In this document: positions 16,309 to 24,815 of the stretch, in pieces
How the letters are laid out: every line of letters starts with the position of its first letter
How positions within the stretch are numbered: the stretch's first letter is position 1
Assembly: GCA_020851075.1 (NCBI GenBank)
Contig: JADZDL010000028.1
Coordinates: 1 to 64,000 of the forward strand
Direction: 5' to 3'
Length of the DNA: 64,000 nucleotides
Source of the DNA: Planctomycetota bacterium
GTDB lineage: Bacteria > Planctomycetota > UBA1135 > UBA2386
Notes under the pieces: model-generated
What the model was told of the DNA's origin: nothing
The model's input: the letters and a program-made list of their open reading frames with translations, nothing else
Databases searched by the model: none
Translations under genes and position numbers: made by a program

Positions 16309-18288
16309 ATGCCGACCGCCCCCGGCCGCTCCTGGTTGCCGCTGCTGCTATGGCTCAGCCTATTGCTGCCAGTCACCGGTTGGCTGTTTCAGGCCCAGCT
16401 CGGCCAGAAGGTCGACCCGACCAACGCGGCCCTGAAGTCGCCTGACACGCCGGACGCGCAGAACCTGCAGGCGCTTGCCAACGTAGTCGGCAGCGACCAG
16501 GTCGTGCTGCTCGTCTTCGTCACGCCGGACGGCCTGCCGATGCTGTCGCGCGATGCCAACCTGCTCGACGAGATCCGCGCGACGCTGGCGAAGCGCGCCG
16601 ACGTCGTGCAATGCCGTGCGCTGCCCGCGCCGGAACCCGACCTCGCCCTGCTCGCCACTTCTCTGCGCGGCGAGGATCTTGGCGCAATCGCGCAAGCGGT
16701 CGTCGCCGAGGCACGCAGTCGCTGCCCCGCGTCCCTGCGCCTGCTGGCGACGGGAGTGCCACTGCTCGAATCCACGCTTGCGGGGCTCGTGGCGGGTGAA
16801 CGCCGCACCATCGTGCCGATGCTCGGCGTGGTGCTGTTCCTCGCCGCGTGGCTCCTGTACCGGAGCGCCGGCCTCGCCATCGCCACCCTGCTACCGGCCG
16901 TACTCGCCATCGTCTGGACCAGTGGCCTCGTCGCCGTGCTCGGTCACCCGTTGGACCCGATCGCAGCGCTCCTGGACCCGGTGCTGCTGACCATCGGCGT
17001 CGCCACGAGCGTTCACTTCGTGGAAGCCTGGCGCCGTGGCATCACGCTGCGTTTCGATGCGCCGTCCGCGAGCAACTTCGCAAGCACGGCCCAAGGCTCC
17101 CCCACCCTCTTGGCGACCGCGACCACGATGTTGGGCCTGCTGTCGCTCACCACGAGCCCAATCCCGGCCGTGGTCGACTTCGGGCTGCGCGCCGCCCTCG
17201 GCGTGGCGTTGGTGCACGCCTTCACGTTCACCCTGCTGCCAACCTGGCTCGCTCTGCAGCGCAGCGTGCGCCTGCCGCCGATCGCGATGGACACCTCCCC
17301 GGCACAGTCATGGCTGCGCCGCTTGCGCCAGCAACGGCTCACGATCCTCTGCGCAACCATGGCGATCACGGTGCTGGCCACGGTCGGACTACCGCGGCTG
17401 CACCCGGACAACGATCCGCTAGTGATGCTGCCTGCCACCGAACGCTGCCGCGTCGAGTACGACGAACTCGCCGCCCGCCTCGGCGGCGTCGAGGTGTTCC
17501 ACCTGCTCGCGCCAGCGCGCAGCCCCGCGACCGATCCGGGCCGCCTACTGCCCTTCCTGGCCGCCATGCAGCAATTGCCCGGCATCGCTGGCCCCGCAGG
17601 TCCGGTCCTGCGCGGCCCCGAAGGCGATCTCGCCGCCCCCCTGCTGCTCCGACCGGGTGGCAGCAGCGGGCGGCAGGAGTTGTTTGTAGAGATCGAACGC
17701 AGCGCCGCGGTGCTTGGCCTCGATGGGCTGGTACCGGCAGGAGTATCGGTGCAGATCGCGCGCGACAGCGACGCACTCATGAAGAGTCTCGGTTGGAGCA
17801 CCCTGGTGACACTGCTCCTGCTCGGCATTGGCATGTGCATCGGCCTGCGCTCGTGGCGCCTTGGCACCCTGGGCATCCTGACGAACATCCTGCCATGTGT
17901 GTGGATCTACGGCGCCATCGGTTGGTCGGGCCAACCGGTTTCCGTCGCCACGGGCATGATCGGCTGCACGATGCTCGGGCTCATCGTCGACAACACCCTG
18001 CATCTGCTGCATCAGTATCGCGAACTGCGCCACAGCGGCGACCGCGCCTTTGCCATGCGGATTGCACTCGACCGCGTCGGCCGGCCGATGTGGTTGTCGA
18101 GTGGCCTGCTGCTGCTTGGTTTTGCCACCACCGCCACGAGTCAGTTGCACACCACCCGCGAATTCTCGCTGCTCGCCTGCTCGACGATCCTCGTCGCGTT
18201 GTTTGCTTGCCTCGTGTTGTTGCCGCTGCTGGTCGTCGGCGACCAGCCGATTCCTGCGGGCACGCAAAGGACTGGCCATGAAGTGTGA
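16309..18288 (+). CDS. MMPL/RND-family lipid transporter
   Basis: This inner-membrane transporter of 659 residues has the RND duplication: TM1 near the N-terminus (LPLLLWLSLLLPVTGWLF), a periplasmic loop, a bundle of five helices (about 165-330), a second single TM (LTILCATMAITVLATVG), another periplasmic loop, and a second bundle. The second bundle carries GLIVDNTLHLLHQY, where the Asp is the likely proton-relay residue. The equivalent helix of the first half (TIGVATSVHF) lacks an acidic residue. MMPL proteins move lipids or hydrophobic polyketides to the outer layers. ATG 16309 is favoured over ATG 16270, which lies upstream of the candidate promoter. It heads the plus arm and overlaps the flavoprotein gene by 11 bases. 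Confidence 0.88.
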   Translation: MPTAPGRSWLPLLLWLSLLLPVTGWLFQAQLGQKVDPTNAALKSPDTPDAQNLQALANVVGSDQVVLLVFVTPDGLPMLSRDANLLDEIRATLAKRADVVQCRALPAPEPDLALLATSLRGEDLGAIAQAVVAEARSRCPASLRLLATGVPLLESTLAGLVAGERRTIVPMLGVVLFLAAWLLYRSAGLAIATLLPAVLAIVWTSGLVAVLGHPLDPIAALLDPVLLTIGVATSVHFVEAWRRGITLRFDAPSASNFASTAQGSPTLLATATTMLGLLSLTTSPIPAVVDFGLRAALGVALVHAFTFTLLPTWLALQRSVRLPPIAMDTSPAQSWLRRLRQQRLTILCATMAITVLATVGLPRLHPDNDPLVMLPATERCRVEYDELAARLGGVEVFHLLAPARSPATDPGRLLPFLAAMQQLPGIAGPAGPVLRGPEGDLAAPLLLRPGGSSGRQELFVEIERSAAVLGLDGLVPAGVSVQIARDSDALMKSLGWSTLVTLLLLGIGMCIGLRSWRLGTLGILTNILPCVWIYGAIGWSGQPVSVATGMIGCTMLGLIVDNTLHLLHQYRELRHSGDRAFAMRIALDRVGRPMWLSSGLLLLGFATTATSQLHTTREFSLLACSTILVALFACLVLLPLLVVGDQPIPAGTQRTGHEV

Positions 18289-19501
18289 TGTTCTCGTGAT
18301 CGGGGCAGGTCCCGCCGGCAGCACGCTGGCTCACCAGCTGGCGCGCCAGGGCTTCGAGGTGCGACTCGCCGACCGCAAAGCGTTCCCGCGCCACAAAGCC
18401 TGCGGGGAGTTCCTTAGCCCCCAATGCCTGCCCTACCTGCAGGACCTCGGCGTCGAAGCGGAGGTCCGCGCCATGGGGCCAATGCTCGTGCGCGGCATGC
18501 ACCTGAACGGTTACGGGCAGGCAGCCACGGGGCGTTTCCGCCAGTTGCCGGCGGCCACCACGCCGCAGCTCGCCGGCTTTGGCATCCGCCGCGAGCGCTT
18601 CGACGAACTGCTGCGCGCCGCCAGCGAACGCGCCGGGGCAGTGTGGATGCCACGGCACGAGTTCGTGGCCTTGCGGCGCGCGAACGACGGCCGCGTCATC
18701 GGCGCCCAGTTGCGCGATGCGGGCGGCGCGCTCATCGACTGCGAGGCACGGTGGGTCATCGGCGCGGACGGCGTACACAGCCGTGTGGCTCGCGATCTCT
18801 CGGTGCAACGGCGCGTCGCGTGGCTGGATCAGTTTGCGCTCGTGACGCACTTCCGGGGCGTTACCGCCGACCCTTGCGCCGAAGTGCACCTGCTGCCAGG
18901 TGGCTTCTTCGCCGCCACCACCGTCGATGAAGACCTCTTCAGCGTGAACCTCGTGGTGCCGCGCCGTTCGCTGCGCGAACGCTCTGCTGCCGATTGGGAT
19001 GCGTTCGTCGCCAGCCACTTCGAGGGCGCGCCGCTCCTGGCTGAGCGGCTGGCGCATGCCGAACGGGTGGCGCCATGGCGCGGCATCGGGCCATTCGCCC
19101 ATACGACACGCGCGCAGACCTTCCCCGGCGCCGCCCTCGTTGGCGACGCGAGCGGCTACGTCGACCCGCTGACCGGCGAAGGCATCTACTTCGCGCTGTT
19201 TGGCGCCCGCGCGCTCGGCGAAGCGCTCGCCGCCGCCTTGGCGCAACCTGGCAAGAGCGAGAATGCCATGGCCACCTACCGGCAAGCCCGCCGGCGCGAA
19301 CTGGTGCCGCGCATGCGCGCGTCGAGCCTGCTGCAGCGCGCGCTTCGCCACCCGTGGCTGGTGCGCGCGTTCCTCAAACGCGCCGCGAGCTGGCCAGCAC
19401 TCGCCGACCTCATCGTCACGCTGTCGGGCGACACCATCCACCCGCGCGACCTGCTGCGGCCTTCGTTCTGGCGGGCGTTCCGCGCTGCGGAGGTTGCGTG
19501 A
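18278..19501 (+). CDS. Geranylgeranyl-reductase-family FAD-dependent oxidoreductase
   Basis: A 407-residue flavoprotein of the p-hydroxybenzoate hydroxylase fold. The N-terminal dinucleotide-binding motif is VLVIGAGPAGSTLA, followed by a family-typical KACGEFLSP motif. The second FAD motif is VGDASGYVDPLTGEGI. Family members either reduce isoprenoid double bonds or hydroxylate or halogenate aromatic rings. In this setting two roles are reasonable: ring hydroxylation of a type III PKS product (as done by the flavoprotein SrsC in Streptomyces) or reduction of a lipid tail. The long C-terminus is Arg-rich, perhaps for membrane contact. Translation is coupled on both sides: an 11-base overlap with the transporter and GTGA with the second YceI-like gene. 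Confidence 0.87.
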   Translation: MKCDVLVIGAGPAGSTLAHQLARQGFEVRLADRKAFPRHKACGEFLSPQCLPYLQDLGVEAEVRAMGPMLVRGMHLNGYGQAATGRFRQLPAATTPQLAGFGIRRERFDELLRAASERAGAVWMPRHEFVALRRANDGRVIGAQLRDAGGALIDCEARWVIGADGVHSRVARDLSVQRRVAWLDQFALVTHFRGVTADPCAEVHLLPGGFFAATTVDEDLFSVNLVVPRRSLRERSAADWDAFVASHFEGAPLLAERLAHAERVAPWRGIGPFAHTTRAQTFPGAALVGDASGYVDPLTGEGIYFALFGARALGEALAAALAQPGKSENAMATYRQARRRELVPRMRASSLLQRALRHPWLVRAFLKRAASWPALADLIVTLSGDTIHPRDLLRPSFWRAFRAAEVA

Positions 19502-20187
19502 GCCGGCGTCACCACCTGGCACGCATCTGGGTGCCCCTGGCGCTGGCCGGGACCCTATTTGCGTTGCGCGAAGGCCGCATCCAGCCGCCGCCGGTGCCCG
19601 CCCCCGAAGTCCGCGCGACGGAATTGCCGATTCCGCAGGGTTCGGCCCAGCCCAAGCGCAAAGAGACCTACGAACTCGACCCGGCGAAGTCGTGCATCCG
19701 GTTCTTCGTCGAGGGCACCAGCCGCGACTTCCTGCTCACGTGTTCCGTGATGAGCGGCACGCTGCAACTGCATCCCGACCCGACCCAGAGCCATTTCGAG
19801 CTGCGCATCGACCTCGGTAGCCTCAGCCCCCAGCAAGGCGCCGACGCAAGCGAAACCGAAAGCAACCTGCAGCACCTGCTCGGCGTTCATCGCGGCAGCG
19901 AGATCGTCTACCGCGGCACCCTGCTGTCGGCCGCGACCTCGCCGTTGCCGTCGCTGCACTTGCTGCTCTGGCAAGGCACCCTGCGAGTTCACGATCGCGC
20001 CCTGCGCCAGCCGATGGCACTATGGCAGACCACCCTGCCCGGCCAGCCACTTCGCCTGCAAGGGCATGGCACCGTCGGCACGGACGGCTACGGTCTGCCC
20101 CGCCGTTCCTGGTTTGGCCTCCTCGAAGAACGTCATGCGGTCACCCTTGGACTCGACCTTGCCTGGAAACGACGCCCCGCTCGCTGA
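19498..20187 (+). CDS. Second YceI-like periplasmic protein
   Basis: A 229-residue exported protein. The N-terminus has one hydrophobic segment (IWVPLALAGTLFAL) that may be a signal peptide or anchor, then a Pro-rich stretch. From about residue 60 a YceI-type barrel is recognisable: TYELDPAKSCIRFFVEGTSRDF at its start, HFELRIDLGSLSPQ in the middle, and the RVHDRALRQPMALWQTTL and WFGLLEERHAVTLGLDL strands at the end. It is more divergent than the YceI protein on the opposite arm. The start is GTG 19498, overlapping the flavoprotein stop. Having one lipid-binding YceI-type barrel on each arm suggests a relay of carriers for a hydrophobic product. Confidence 0.72.
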   Translation: MSRRHHLARIWVPLALAGTLFALREGRIQPPPVPAPEVRATELPIPQGSAQPKRKETYELDPAKSCIRFFVEGTSRDFLLTCSVMSGTLQLHPDPTQSHFELRIDLGSLSPQQGADASETESNLQHLLGVHRGSEIVYRGTLLSAATSPLPSLHLLLWQGTLRVHDRALRQPMALWQTTLPGQPLRLQGHGTVGTDGYGLPRRSWFGLLEERHAVTLGLDLAWKRRPAR

Positions 20188-21700
20188 GCCCGAAGCCCGG
20201 CCTCCCCGCCGTTCGCTGCGGCGCTCGGTGATGCTCGCGTTCGTCCCGATCTGCCTCGTGGTGAGCGCCGGCATCTTCGCGGTCCTGCTGGATGCTCGCC
20301 GTGTGCATGGCGAACTGCAGCGCCTGTTTGAGGAACTGCGCGAAGTCGCCCTCACGCGCTCCCTGCTCGACGAACTGCACGGCTTTGAGCAATGGGTCGA
20401 AGCCATGCCCGCGGCGCGCGCGTCCACCGATCCACTCGTGCTCCAGGATCTCCACCACCACTACGAGGCCGCCCGCGCCACCTTCGTGCGGTTCACGGTC
20501 ACCGACGATCCTTCGTTGGCCGCGCATGACGCCGAGGAACGCAGCCTGCTGCAGAGCATCGACGAGACGCTGGCCGGCCTCGGCCGCCACCTCGAGACCA
20601 ACGAACCGATCGGCAAACTGCAGGAACCACTGACCATCGCGCTGCGCAGCGCGTCGATCCTCGCCCACACCGTCGACTCGGAAAGCCGCGAGATCGGCAA
20701 CGAGCTGGACCAGCACACGACCAACCTGAGCCAGTTCCTGTTGCTGCTCGGCGTTGGCAGCCTGGCGACGCTGGGCTGGTTGGCAGTGTTCCTGCTGCGT
20801 CGTGTGCTGGTCCCGGTTCGCGACCTGCGCCGCAGTGCGCTCGCCCTTGGCCGCGGCCAACTCGACGTCGAACTGCCGGTGCGCCATGCCGACGAACTCG
20901 GCGAACTCGCCACCACCTTCGTCGCGATGGCCACGCAGTTGCGCGAGAAGAGCGAAGAACTCGAACAACGCGTCGAAGCACGTTCGCGCGAGGTGCTGCG
21001 CACGGCCCGCCTGGCCGAACTCGGCACGCTGGCGGCTGGCATCGCCCACGAGATCAACACACCGCTCGCGAGCATCGCCACCTGCGCCGAAGGCTTGTTG
21101 CGAACCTCTGGCAAAGACAAGGCCGACAACACCGACGCCGACCACGTACGCGAGTATCTGGAGATCATCCGCAAGGAGGCCATGCGCACCCGCGACATCA
21201 CGGCGCGCCTGCTTGGATTTGCCCGCCACGACCAGGGGCGCCGCGCGCCCCTCGTGATCGGCACGGAATTGCGCGAGGTGGCCCCGATGTTCACCCACCA
21301 GTACGCCGACGCCGGCGTGCGGCTGGAGCTCTTCACCGACCCCACCGAACCCACGGTCCTCGGCGACGCCGCCGAATGGCGTCAGGTGCTGTTCAACCTG
21401 CTGCGCAACGCGCTGGACGCCAGCACGCGCGGCGGGTCCGTGCAGGTGCGCTGTACGGGCCACCCCGACCGCGTCGAGTTGTCGGTCAGCGACACCGGGC
21501 AAGGCATCGCGAACGAGGACATGGAGCGCATCTTCGAACCGTTCTTCACGACCAAGGCGAAGAACCAGGGCACCGGCCTCGGCCTCGCCATCGTGCACCG
21601 CATCGTCACGAGCCACGGCGGCCGCATCACCGCCCACAACCGCGCCGAAGGCGGCGCCGAGTTCGTCGTGCGCGTGCCCCGCGCCGCGCCCGGACTGTAG
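20135..21700 (+). CDS. NtrB-like sensor histidine kinase
   Basis: A membrane sensor kinase of 521 residues. It has a TM helix (SVMLAFVPICLVVSAGIFAVLL), a ~165-residue helical periplasmic sensor with a repeated heptad pattern, a second TM (FLLLLGVGSLATLGWLAVFLL), a HAMP domain, and a HisKA domain with phospho-acceptor His305 in AGIAHEINTPLAS. The HATPase domain carries NLLRNALDAS, VSDTGQGI and GTGLGLAIV. This kinase type usually pairs with NtrC-family regulators. The gene overlaps the second YceI-like gene by 53 bases if ATG 20135 is right; later TTG or ATG starts are possible. It ends the plus arm of the lipid cluster and is a plausible partner of the regulator at 10541-11932. Confidence 0.92.
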   Translation: MRSPLDSTLPGNDAPLAEPEARPPRRSLRRSVMLAFVPICLVVSAGIFAVLLDARRVHGELQRLFEELREVALTRSLLDELHGFEQWVEAMPAARASTDPLVLQDLHHHYEAARATFVRFTVTDDPSLAAHDAEERSLLQSIDETLAGLGRHLETNEPIGKLQEPLTIALRSASILAHTVDSESREIGNELDQHTTNLSQFLLLLGVGSLATLGWLAVFLLRRVLVPVRDLRRSALALGRGQLDVELPVRHADELGELATTFVAMATQLREKSEELEQRVEARSREVLRTARLAELGTLAAGIAHEINTPLASIATCAEGLLRTSGKDKADNTDADHVREYLEIIRKEAMRTRDITARLLGFARHDQGRRAPLVIGTELREVAPMFTHQYADAGVRLELFTDPTEPTVLGDAAEWRQVLFNLLRNALDASTRGGSVQVRCTGHPDRVELSVSDTGQGIANEDMERIFEPFFTTKAKNQGTGLGLAIVHRIVTSHGGRITAHNRAEGGAEFVVRVPRAAPGL

Positions 21701-21712
21701 ACGGCCCGCGGC

Positions 21713-23362
21713 TCAACGCCCGCGATTGCGCGCCATCAACAGACGCAGGTTGGGATCGATCGTGTAGTCGTCGTCGCCGATCTTCACCTTGGCGAGGCCG
21801 CCTGGCATCGGCACGCGCACGATCTCGCCGTGCAGGAGCACCGGCACCGCGAGGTGGAATGGCAGGTCCCCAGGCGTCTCCCATTGCAACTCGAGCACCC
21901 CGTCCTTCTTCTCCACGCGCAGTTTCGGCAACCGCGGCTGGCGCAAGTACACATCGAAGAACCAGTGCATGTCTTCGTTGGCGAGCCGGCTGCACAGCGC
22001 AATGAACTCCTCCGTGTCGACCAACCGGCACTGCGAACCGTCCGTCGCCTGCCGCGCCGCCGCCGTCGGGTAACAGAACTCGCGCAACGCCTGGAAGAAC
22101 TTCTCCTCGCCGAGCTCCCAGCGCAGCGTGTGCAGGATCCAGCTGCCCTTGGCGTAGAGGTCGTTGCCGCCGCCGCCAAAGTAGATCTCGAAGCTGTTCT
22201 TCGGCTCGCGCGGCGCCACCGGCGACCGGTTCAGCGGTCGCGCCTTGCTCATCTCGTTGCGGTACTCCTTCTCGCCAAACCGCCGCTCGCGGTACAGCGC
22301 CTGCATGTAGGTGCCAAACCCCTCATGCAGCCACAGATCCTGCCAATTGCGGCAGGTGACGAGGTTGCCCCACCATTCGTGCGACAGTTCGTGGAGATGC
22401 AGCCAGTCGTACTGCTCATCGTTCCAGTGGTTGCCGTAGGCCAGGATCGTCTGGTGCTCCATGCCGAGGTGCGGCGTCTCCGCGACCCCATACTTCTCGG
22501 CCCGGAACGGGTAGGGCCCGAGCAGCTCCTCGAAGAAGCGCACGTGGTCGAGAAACTGCGGTAAGCAGCGTTTGGCCTTCGTCACGCTCTCCGGCAACAC
22601 GAAAAACTGCACGGGCATCTTCGTGCCGTCGATGCAGCGAAAGCTGTCCTGCAGCACCACGTAGGGCGCGATATTCAGCGCCACGCAGTAGTTGTTGATC
22701 GGCGAACGCACCTGCCAATGGAACGTCGCCAACTGCCCAGCCACCTGCGGTTCGCCCTGCTGGGTGCCGTTGCTTGCCACGATGAGGCCCTTCGGCACCG
22801 TGATGAACAGGTCGAGGCCCTCGGGCTTGTCCGACAGCTGATCCTTGCACGGCCACCACAGGTCGGCACCTTCGCCTTGACAACTCGTGGCGATCCAGGG
22901 CACCCCCGCCTTCGTCGTCTGCCACGTAAAGCCGCCGTTCCACGGCGGGTTCAACGCCTCGTGCGGAACACCACCGTAGTGCACGACGACCACGGCCTCG
23001 GCATCGACCTTCGACGCCTGCGCGGGTCGAATCAGGATGCGGCCGTCGGTGTGTTCGAAGCGAGCGGCCGCGCCATCGACCTGCACGCTGCGCACGGTGA
23101 GCGCCGGATCGAGGTCCATGGCCAGCTGCTCGGTGCTGGCGAGGATCTTCGCGCGCATCGTCACCGAGCCTTCGATCGACTTCTGTACTGGGTCCACGGC
23201 GAGCCGCAGCGTGTAGTGCAGTACGTCGTAGCAAGCTTGCTCGGGGATCAGCTCGCGCCCGGACACGTTGCGTTTGCCCTGAGCTGGGGTGCCCTGACCA
23301 GGCATGCCGAAGCCCACGAGTGCCAACGGTGCGAACAGAAGCGAGGTCAGGCGAAGGCTCAT
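21713..23362 (-). CDS. Exported M1-family zinc metallopeptidase
   Basis: An aminopeptidase-N-like enzyme of 549 residues, exported by an N-terminal signal (RLTSLLFAPLALVGFG). The N-terminal beta domain is followed by the exopeptidase-type loop AETPHLGMEHQTI (a variant of GAMEN). The zinc site is HELSHEWWGNLV with the third ligand Glu in LWLHEGFGTYMQ. A catalytic Tyr is likely in YAKGSWILH, and the C-terminus has no long helical domain, as in short M1 members. ATG 23362 is chosen because the signal peptide starts there; an upstream in-frame ATG adds 38 uncharacteristic residues. It converges on the kinase gene. Probable role: trimming of peptides in the periplasm. Confidence 0.92.
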   Translation of the reverse strand: MSLRLTSLLFAPLALVGFGMPGQGTPAQGKRNVSGRELIPEQACYDVLHYTLRLAVDPVQKSIEGSVTMRAKILASTEQLAMDLDPALTVRSVQVDGAAARFEHTDGRILIRPAQASKVDAEAVVVVHYGGVPHEALNPPWNGGFTWQTTKAGVPWIATSCQGEGADLWWPCKDQLSDKPEGLDLFITVPKGLIVASNGTQQGEPQVAGQLATFHWQVRSPINNYCVALNIAPYVVLQDSFRCIDGTKMPVQFFVLPESVTKAKRCLPQFLDHVRFFEELLGPYPFRAEKYGVAETPHLGMEHQTILAYGNHWNDEQYDWLHLHELSHEWWGNLVTCRNWQDLWLHEGFGTYMQALYRERRFGEKEYRNEMSKARPLNRSPVAPREPKNSFEIYFGGGGNDLYAKGSWILHTLRWELGEEKFFQALREFCYPTAAARQATDGSQCRLVDTEEFIALCSRLANEDMHWFFDVYLRQPRLPKLRVEKKDGVLELQWETPGDLPFHLAVPVLLHGEIVRVPMPGGLAKVKIGDDDYTIDPNLRLLMARNRGR

Positions 23363-23603
23363 GGAGGCGCCCGATGCTACGCCGACGGCCTCCCCCAACG
23401 ACAGGGCAACCCCGGTCGCGATGCTCCCGGGCCGAAGGGAGTACTTGCCGGACCTAGGGGCGGTGCCGGCCGGCATCCGCCCATACCATCGCTAGTTCTC
23501 GCTTGCCCTACGCGAGCCGTTGGCTAGCCTTTCTGGCGGTTGCGGTCGGAGGGACTGCGGTAACCGCCGGTTTCACGACTGCTCTTTCCAAGGTATCAAC
23601 ACC

Positions 23604-23948
23604 ATGCGTAAGCTCGTTGCCTCCGTCGCGGTCTGCGTGGCCGCGTTCTCCCTCACCTCCTGCTTGGCCGGTCCGCACCAGCTCCGTCGCTCGGTGGACG
23701 ACTGGGATCAGAAGATGTACGTCAACAGCCCCTGGCTGGACGCCGTCCTCTGGGTCGTGCCGGTGTTCCAGATCTGTGGCTTCGGCGCCTCGATCGGCGA
23801 CTTCTTCGTGGGCGATGCCTACGCCTTCTGGTTCCACGACGCGTGGGACGGCAAGGGCACGGGCTTCAAGCACGCGGAAACCGCCCCGACGGACGGCTAT
23901 GTCAATAGCTTCCTCGGCGAAGGCGGCTTCATGAAGGTCAGCAAGTAG
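23604..23948 (+). CDS. DUF3332-type lipoprotein
   Basis: A small exported protein (114 residues) with a lipoprotein signal ending SLTSCLAG. The mature part follows the DUF3332 pattern: a polar segment LRRSVDDWDQKMYVNSP, a hydrophobic helix with a Pro (VVPVFQICGFGASIGDFF), and an aromatic stretch AFWFHDAW. Members occur in many Gram-negatives, and no function is established. It stands alone with its own terminator immediately downstream. The upstream 240 bases hold no gene and probably contain its promoter and that of the M1 peptidase gene. Confidence 0.85.
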   Translation: MRKLVASVAVCVAAFSLTSCLAGPHQLRRSVDDWDQKMYVNSPWLDAVLWVVPVFQICGFGASIGDFFVGDAYAFWFHDAWDGKGTGFKHAETAPTDGYVNSFLGEGGFMKVSK

Positions 23949-23956
23949 GACTTTCC

Positions 23957-23994
23957 GAGAGCGCCGCAGCGGACTCGTTCGCTGCGGCGCTTTC
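23957..23994 (+). terminator. Strong stem-loop terminator after the DUF3332 gene
   Basis: A perfect 12-bp stem AGCGCCGCAGCG / CGCTGCGGCGCT (23960-23971 and 23980-23991) with an 8-base loop, extendable by three more pairs including a TTTC tail. It begins 8 bases after the stop codon. There is no long T-run beyond TTTC. Confidence 0.75.
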
Positions 23995-24071
23995 ATGTAC
24001 GGGAAGAAACCACGCACGGGAAGGAACCACGCGCCCGTCACGCGATCGCCAACGAGGCAACTGGCTGGCCG

Positions 24072-24734
24072 CTACGGGGCCGTGCCGCGCGTCCAGTCGA
24101 GCAGTTCGAACGTAGTGCTGTCCTGGATCTGGCGAACGTCGTAACCAATCGACGGGGCGTACCAGAGCACCAGCGTACGATCGAGGAACTGCTCCTTGGT
24201 GCCCAGCAACGCCGTGCGTCGCACGATGCGCAGGGCCGGGAACGTGCCCGCGGGAACCACGACGGTGTCCAGTGCCTCGACCACGTACGTGGCCTCGATG
24301 TTCAGCAACTGACCGGCAGCGGTCCTGTCGGCAAACTCGCAACGCCACTTCTTGCCGACCCACAGCGGCCAGTGGTACCGCACATCGACCGGACTGAAGA
24401 GGTGCAGGGCATCCTGCCCTTCGGCGGGCCACTCCCCGAGGTTGCCAAGGTCCAGGTCGCGGCGCAGCCGATGCCCGGCATCATCGACGATCGTCGATCC
24501 TTGCTCCGTCACCTCCAACACCCGGAAACGGACCTTGGTCTGCCCACCCCGCAATAGCGTGTAGGTGTCCCCCGCACGCACTTCCGGGCGATTCCAGACC
24601 TCGACTCCGGCCGGCGGCACGGGATCCAACGCGACGAGCCCACGACCTGCACCTTCTGGCATCGTCGGGGTCGAACTGCATCCTGCGGCCAACGCGCACA
24701 GGCTCAGCAACACGGCAGCGGGAACTTGACGCAT
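24072..24734 (-). CDS. Lipoprotein of unknown function
   Basis: A 220-residue protein with a clear lipobox (SLCALAAGCSST, Cys at 19), so probably a periplasm-facing lipoprotein. The mature part is beta-rich, with repeated short strands such as RFRVLEVTEQGSTIVDDAG, VGKKWRCEFADRT and DTVVVPAGTFPALRIVR. The last pattern (constant plus 'VPAGTFPALRI') is also seen in DUF3108-like and other outer-membrane-associated lipoproteins. I cannot assign a function. It stands alone 82 bases downstream (on the minus strand) of the dehydratase gene and may belong to that operon. Confidence 0.78.
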   Translation of the reverse strand: MRQVPAAVLLSLCALAAGCSSTPTMPEGAGRGLVALDPVPPAGVEVWNRPEVRAGDTYTLLRGGQTKVRFRVLEVTEQGSTIVDDAGHRLRRDLDLGNLGEWPAEGQDALHLFSPVDVRYHWPLWVGKKWRCEFADRTAAGQLLNIEATYVVEALDTVVVPAGTFPALRIVRRTALLGTKEQFLDRTLVLWYAPSIGYDVRQIQDSTTFELLDWTRGTAP

Positions 24735-24815
24735 GCCGAGAAGGATGCAGGCAGGCGCGGTCGGAAGCCAGCGGAGACCAGCAGTACAACCCTCTCGCCA
24801 GCCGCCCGCCCGCGT

